Below are positions 60,134 through 64,000 of a stretch of 64,000 nucleotides of DNA, in pieces; positions within the stretch are counted from its first letter, which is position 1, and every line of letters starts with the position of its first letter. The translations under genes were made by a program, and so were the position numbers. The notes under the pieces were generated by a model that saw only the letters and a program-made list of their open reading frames with translations, made no database searches and was not told the DNA's origin. The DNA is from PLanc-01 sp035342095 (GTDB taxonomy: Bacteria; Planctomycetota; Phycisphaerae; Sedimentisphaerales; Anaerobacaceae), in NCBI GenBank assembly GCA_035342095.1, contig DAOQWL010000001.1, forward strand, positions 110,358 through 174,357, written 5' to 3'.

Positions 60134-61813
60134 ATGACGTGCCTGGATGGAGCCTCGCACGGTCAGAGGCTCAGGCTATTCTGGTTCTGGATCTTCATTG
60201 CGGCGCTCGGAGCGTTGGCGTTCCGAGCGCCGCGTCTTTCCATGCGGCCGATGCACACCGACGAGGCCGTCCACGCCGACAAATTCGGCGCCCTCCTCGA
60301 ACGTGGAGCGTATGAGTACGACCCCCACGAGTACCACGGTCCCACGCTCAATTACTTCACGCTGATCCCCGCCTGGCTGGGTCGCGAACGCACGTACACG
60401 GAAGTCACCGAGTTCACGCTGCGCATCGTGCCTGTGGTCTGGGGCACGGTCCTCGTTGTGCTGATCGCGGGCCTGTCGCGAGGTCTCGGATGGGCGGCGC
60501 TCGCAGCGGCGGTCCTGGCGGCCTTCTCGCCGGCGATGGTCTTCTACAGCCGGTACTACATCCAGGAGATGCTGCTGGCCAGTTTCACGCTGGGCGTCAT
60601 CGTCTGTGGATATCGCTATGTGCGGACGAGATCGCTCGTCTGGGTTCTGGCGACAGGCGTATTTGCGGGACTGATGCACGCCACGAAAGAAACCGCGGTT
60701 ATCGCATTCGGCTCGATGGTGCTGGCGCTGGCTCTCGTGGTGCTGGCACAGTCCGGCGCGGACCGACGGCGCGTCCTCGCCGGCATCAACTGGCTCCACG
60801 TCCTGTTGGGTGTTGCGGTCGCGGCGGTCGTTTCGGCCCTGCTGTTCTCCGTGTTCCTCCGTCGTCCCGCAGGCATTCTCGATTCCTATCGCACGTACGC
60901 GACGTATTTCGGTCGGGCAGGGGGCCAGGACACCACGCACGTGCACCCGTGGTACTACTACCTGCAGATGCTCCTCTATGCCCGATATGCCCACGGCCCG
61001 ATCTGGACCGAAGCCTGGATCATCCTGCTGGCGGTCGTGGGTCTGTCGCCTGCGGTGAGAGGGGCACAGGTCGGACGGATCGATCCCAAGCTCGTGCGAT
61101 TCGTCGCGATCTACACCCTCGCGATGACCGTCCTCTACTCGGCGATTCCCTACAAGACGCCGTGGTGCCTGTTGAGCTTCCTGACCGGCCTGATCCTGCT
61201 GGCGGGCGTCGGGATGGTGACGCTCTGGACCTGGGCGAGAACACCCGTCCATCGCGGTTTCGTGGCGATGCTGGCGGTGGCCGCGGTAGGGCATCTGGCG
61301 TTTCTGTCGTACCGCGCGAACTTCATGTTCTCTTCCGACTGCCGCAATCCCTATGTCTATGCCCACCCCACTGAGGAGATTTTCACCGCGGTGAAGATCG
61401 TCAAGGAGTACGCCGCGACGACGGGTGTAGGCCGATCCGAGGACCGGCCGATTCAAGTGGCGGTCCCGGGCAAGGACTACTGGCCGCTTCCCTGGTACTT
61501 TCGAGATCTCTATGTCGGATATACGTCCGAGATCCCGAGCGAAGTGGGGCCGCTGATTCTGCTCTCGGACCAGCTCGAGGGCGCCCTCCAGCGCCGGATC
61601 TACGAGGAGACGCCCCGCGAGCAGCAGTGGCTGCCGATGTACCTGTTTGACAAGCCGTACTACATCTGGTTCAGGCCGGGAGTGAAGCTGACGGGATTCG
61701 TTCGCAAAGAACTCTGGGACGAGAACGCGGCCCGCCAGTCGGACGCCACGGCATTGATCGAGGCAAGCCATGACAGACAAGACCCGCCCAGCGGAGATGC
61801 AGTTCGTCCATAG
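60134..61813 (+). CDS. Membrane glycosyltransferase, Agl23/TIGR03663-like (GT-C)
   Basis: From ATG 60134 the protein has 559 residues; ATG 60023 overlaps the lipoprotein stop but adds a segment with hairpin repeats. About 11 membrane helices are seen. After the first helix comes SMRPMHTDEAVHADKFGALL, the GT-C acidic loop with likely catalytic Asp-Glu, and YDPHEYHGPTLNYF, characteristic of this family. The C-terminal domain is soluble. The enzyme likely transfers sugar from a polyprenyl-phosphate donor outside the cytoplasm. It overlaps the ApbE gene by 44 nt. Confidence 0.85.
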   Translation: MTCLDGASHGQRLRLFWFWIFIAALGALAFRAPRLSMRPMHTDEAVHADKFGALLERGAYEYDPHEYHGPTLNYFTLIPAWLGRERTYTEVTEFTLRIVPVVWGTVLVVLIAGLSRGLGWAALAAAVLAAFSPAMVFYSRYYIQEMLLASFTLGVIVCGYRYVRTRSLVWVLATGVFAGLMHATKETAVIAFGSMVLALALVVLAQSGADRRRVLAGINWLHVLLGVAVAAVVSALLFSVFLRRPAGILDSYRTYATYFGRAGGQDTTHVHPWYYYLQMLLYARYAHGPIWTEAWIILLAVVGLSPAVRGAQVGRIDPKLVRFVAIYTLAMTVLYSAIPYKTPWCLLSFLTGLILLAGVGMVTLWTWARTPVHRGFVAMLAVAAVGHLAFLSYRANFMFSSDCRNPYVYAHPTEEIFTAVKIVKEYAATTGVGRSEDRPIQVAVPGKDYWPLPWYFRDLYVGYTSEIPSEVGPLILLSDQLEGALQRRIYEETPREQQWLPMYLFDKPYYIWFRPGVKLTGFVRKELWDENAARQSDATALIEASHDRQDPPSGDAVRP

Positions 61814-62759
61814 CGACTGGGCGGCCGTGTCCGGCGTGCACCGCTTCTCGCACCAGGCGATGGCGACCACATTCGAGGTGAGAGTCCAGCACGAGGACCG
61901 TGCCTACGCCCAGCAGGCCGCGGCGGCCGCGTTCGACGAGATCGATCGCATTGAAGGCGTCCTGAGCCGGTACGTGGAGTCCAGCGATGTGACGCAGATC
62001 AACCACCTGCCCGCGGGCACGCCCGTACACATTGCGCTGGACACCTTCGAGTGCCTCCGAATCAGCGCCGAGATGCACTCGCAGACGGGCGGTGCATTCG
62101 ATGTCACCGTGGGGCTCCTCATCGATTGCTGGCGGGACGAGGAGAAAAGGCCGCGAACGCCGTCGGCCGAGGAATTGCAATTCGCCCTCGACCACACCGG
62201 CATGGATCTGATCCTGCTCGACGAACCGACATGTGCCGTGGCTCTGCTGGCCAGTCCCATGCGAATCGATCTGGGCGGCGTGGGCAAGGGCTACGCGGTG
62301 GATCGGATGGCGGAGATGCTGAAGGAGTGGGATATCGAGCGTGTGCTGATTCACGGCGGGTTCAGCTCGGTCCTGGCCATGGAGCCTCCCGTCGGCATGG
62401 AGGGTTGGCCCGTGACACTCAGTCACCCGAAGGACCGCAGGCGAACGCTCGCCCGGCTTTCTCTCTCGCACGTCTCCGTGAGCGGCTCCGGCGTCGAGAA
62501 GGGCCAGCACATCATCGACCCGCGCACCGGCCGGCCCGTCGAGGGCAAGCTGGCGACGTGGTCCGTGGCGCCCGACGCCGCCCGGGCGGACGCCCTGTCC
62601 ACCGCTTTCATGGTGATGACGCCAGAGGAAGCGACAGACTACTGTCGCGACCGTTCCGACGTCCGCGGATTGCTCATTCTGCCGGAGGATGCCGGGACGG
62701 GTCGAGCCGAGCAAATCATGCCTGTCGGGACGTGGGGGGCGGGGGATCTCGTCTTCTGA
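61770..62759 (+). CDS. apbE: FAD:protein FMN transferase ApbE
   Basis: A 329-residue protein. It overlaps the preceding gene by 44 nt. Features are FSHQAMATTFEVRV at the start, LSRYVESSDVTQINHLPAG, TGGAFDVTVGLL, IDLGGVGKGYAVDRM, a Gly-rich HGGFSSVLA and DALSTAFMVM, which together form the flavin and Mg2+ sites. ApbE attaches FMN to Thr of exported redox proteins, so a covalently flavinylated partner should exist. No obvious target motif protein is in the window. No signal peptide is visible, but the enzyme may act at the membrane. Confidence 0.92.
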   Translation: MTDKTRPAEMQFVHSDWAAVSGVHRFSHQAMATTFEVRVQHEDRAYAQQAAAAAFDEIDRIEGVLSRYVESSDVTQINHLPAGTPVHIALDTFECLRISAEMHSQTGGAFDVTVGLLIDCWRDEEKRPRTPSAEELQFALDHTGMDLILLDEPTCAVALLASPMRIDLGGVGKGYAVDRMAEMLKEWDIERVLIHGGFSSVLAMEPPVGMEGWPVTLSHPKDRRRTLARLSLSHVSVSGSGVEKGQHIIDPRTGRPVEGKLATWSVAPDAARADALSTAFMVMTPEEATDYCRDRSDVRGLLILPEDAGTGRAEQIMPVGTWGAGDLVF

Positions 62760-62763
62760 GGAA

Positions 62764-62905
62764 GCACGGAACTCGAAATTCGAAACAGGCACGAATACCA
62801 AAACCAAAATGACCGAAACGCCACCGCCTATCGGATGGTCCGTTTTGAATTTTCTTCCGTTTGGGTCATTCGAACTTGTTTCGAGTTTCGGATTTCGGGT
62901 TTCCC
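62764..62905. repeat. AT-rich inverted repeat at the ApbE-GT2 junction
   Basis: The left part (GAACTCGAAATTCGAAACAGG) and the right part (GTTTCGAGTTTCGGATTTCGG) are imperfectly inverted around a CGG-rich centre. It is related to 11733-11893. It lies between two convergent genes and extends about 40 bp into the 3' end of the GT2 gene. Confidence 0.7.
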
Positions 62906-63636
62906 GCTTTGCGGATGTCCCTGGCCATCGCCCGTTTGATCTTGTGCAGTTCGACGAGGACGGGCCAGGGGGTTCGCGTGACGGAGAGCCGGCTGTCCGG
63001 ATCGCAGACCCACTCGACGGGGAACTCGCCGATGCGGTAGCCCTTGTGGATGGCCCGCAGGATGACCTCGACGTCGAACATGAAGCCGTCGGAGGTGCAC
63101 TCCGCGTATAGTTCCCTGGCGATGTCCCCTTTGTACATCTTGAATCCGCACTGGGTGTCCGTCAGTTCGCGAGGCACGCCCAGCATGGAGCGGACCATGA
63201 ACTTGAAGGTGCGGGACAGAACCCGGCGGTGCAAAGGCTGATCCCGCAGGATGTCGCTCTGGATGTGCCGGCGAGAGCCGTGGGCGATGTCGCACTGGTC
63301 GTTCTTGAGCATTTCCAGGCCCAGGAGTGCGTTGCCGTAGGGGATGCACAGCCCGCAGTCGGCGAACATGGCAAACCGGCCGGTCGAGGCAATCATTCCC
63401 GTGCGGACGCCGTGGCCTTTGCCGCGATGCTGCTCGTAGCGGATCACGTTCAGCTTCACTGCCGATGGGACTGCGACTGCTCGGGCCGCCTGTGTCGTGT
63501 CGTCCTCGCTGCCGTCATCGACGACGAGGATTTCGCCCGCCAGGCCGTTGGCCACGAGGAACTCCGAGGCGGCCTTCACATCTCGCGCGATCTTCCTGCT
63601 TTCCTCGAAGGCCGGTATGATGATCGACAAATCCAT
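62866..63636 (-). CDS. Family 2 glycosyltransferase, dolichyl/polyprenyl-phosphate glucosyltransferase-like
   Basis: A 256-residue GT-A enzyme. The start MDLSIIIPAFEESRKI and VVDDGSEDDT (donor binding), MFADCGLCIPYGNALL (DxD position reads ADCGL), DTQCGFKMYKG and EFPVEWVCDPDSRL fit polyprenyl-phosphate sugar transferases. It probably makes the lipid-linked donor used by GT-C enzymes such as the Agl23-like gene nearby. The last 11 residues (NPKSETRNKFE) are encoded by the repeat at 62764-62905, so the natural C-terminus may have been extended. Confidence 0.88.
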   Translation of the reverse strand: MDLSIIIPAFEESRKIARDVKAASEFLVANGLAGEILVVDDGSEDDTTQAARAVAVPSAVKLNVIRYEQHRGKGHGVRTGMIASTGRFAMFADCGLCIPYGNALLGLEMLKNDQCDIAHGSRRHIQSDILRDQPLHRRVLSRTFKFMVRSMLGVPRELTDTQCGFKMYKGDIARELYAECTSDGFMFDVEVILRAIHKGYRIGEFPVEWVCDPDSRLSVTRTPWPVLVELHKIKRAMARDIRKAGNPKSETRNKFE

Positions 63637-63861
63637 GTCGCATTCCTGACAAAGAAACAGAACGCACTGCTTTCACGAGTCCGGATTATAAGGCCCGTGA
63701 CGCGACTGGCAAAGGCGGAAACAGCAAAGCAGCCCCGCTCCTTGTGCGAAACAGGATTGCTGGACCGAGAGACTGGACCTGGAGTCTGTTGTATTGTAAC
63801 ATGGTTCAATGCCTGCAGGCGTTGCCATCGAGAACCGCGAACTGATTCTGAGGGGCAAGGA
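63637..63861. other. Intergenic region between GT2 and BrnT genes
   Basis: A 225-bp divergent gap. AT-richer DNA near 63790-63810 (TTGTATTGTAACATGG) could hold promoters for both sides; boxes are not clear enough to mark. No gene is seen. Confidence 0.4.
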
Positions 63862-64000
63862 ATGCTGCTGTTCGAATGGGATCCCAGCAAGGCAAAAGAG
63901 AATCTTCAAACGCACGGCATCTCGTTTGATGAAGCCAGCACGGTGTTCCGCGACCCCCAGAATCTCGCGGAACCCATCGGTCCCGATCCCCACCGCCACC
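63862..64000 (+). CDS. brnT: BrnT-type toxin, N-terminal part (runs off the window)
   Basis: ATG 63862 has AAGGA just upstream and is open to the window end. The visible 46 residues read FEWDPSKAKENLQTHGISFD and then EASTVFRDP, the classical BrnT N-terminal pattern. BrnT is a ribonuclease toxin; its antitoxin BrnA would normally follow directly, beyond the window. A CopG-type gene of BrnA appearance at 28105 is far away and is not an obvious partner. Confidence 0.88.
   Translation, partial: MLLFEWDPSKAKENLQTHGISFDEASTVFRDPQNLAEPIGPDPHRH

Noticed and set aside
1..64000. CRISPR arrays, tRNA and rRNA genes
   Set aside because: I saw no regularly spaced direct repeats, no cloverleaf with the TTCGA arm, and no rRNA-like stretch. 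Reading by eye can miss a tRNA, so a covariance-model scan would settle it.

Overview
The window reads as chromosomal DNA of a GC-rich diderm bacterium, most probably a planctomycete of the Phycisphaerae type. This is inferred from content: many Tat-exported Gfo/Idh/MocA oxidoreductases, several DUF1080 proteins, a secreted beta-helix protein with dockerin-like repeats, LptF/LptG permeases, and palindromic intergenic repeats. Lentisphaerota or Verrucomicrobiota are less likely alternatives. I saw no rRNA, tRNA, CRISPR array, phage integrase or intact transposase.

Layout. 1-9.7 kb is housekeeping on the + strand: the nusA 3' end, infB, rbfA, an odd HhH-GPD protein, hisG, a SurA-like chaperone, and two LptF/LptG permeases. 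9.7-24.4 kb is mainly - strand: archease and rtcB (RNA repair), a secreted beta-helix protein, a small cupin, an ECF sigma factor with a membrane protein and a secretin-N-like protein, an aquaporin, an internally deleted CPA antiporter, and an operon of PmoA-like/DUF1080 fusion, GH10 xylanase and Gfo/Idh/MocA dehydrogenase. 24.7-30.3 kb is accessory: a serine hydrolase, small orphan genes, and toxin-antitoxin-like genes (CopG, MNT nucleotidyltransferase, DUF2283, DUF2442/DUF4160). 30.5-57.3 kb is a + strand carbohydrate island: GH29 fucosidase, TIM-barrel isomerase, two Gfo/Idh/MocA enzymes, ThuA-HEAT, HEAT, DUF1080, six tandem Gfo/Idh/MocA paralogues, an isomerase-DUF1080 fusion, a tandem DUF1080 protein, one more Gfo/Idh/MocA, a seven-haem cytochrome c and a b-type cytochrome. 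57.5-64 kb holds an NCS1-like permease, a lipoprotein, an Agl23-like membrane glycosyltransferase, ApbE, a GT2 glycosyltransferase and the 5' end of a BrnT-like toxin.

How the genes fit together. The island combines what a redox (3-keto) route of glycoside breakdown needs: exported NAD(P)-type oxidoreductases, DUF1080 enzymes (a family that includes 3-keto-glycoside-cleaving enzymes), TIM-barrel isomerases and ThuA. The oxidoreductase at 53293 shares an apparent transcription unit with a membrane-anchored seven-haem cytochrome c and a cytochrome b. I suggest, as a hypothesis, that these cytochromes reoxidise cofactor held by the exported dehydrogenases. The intergenic DNA carries at least five families of hairpin-forming repeats, some with compensatory substitutions.
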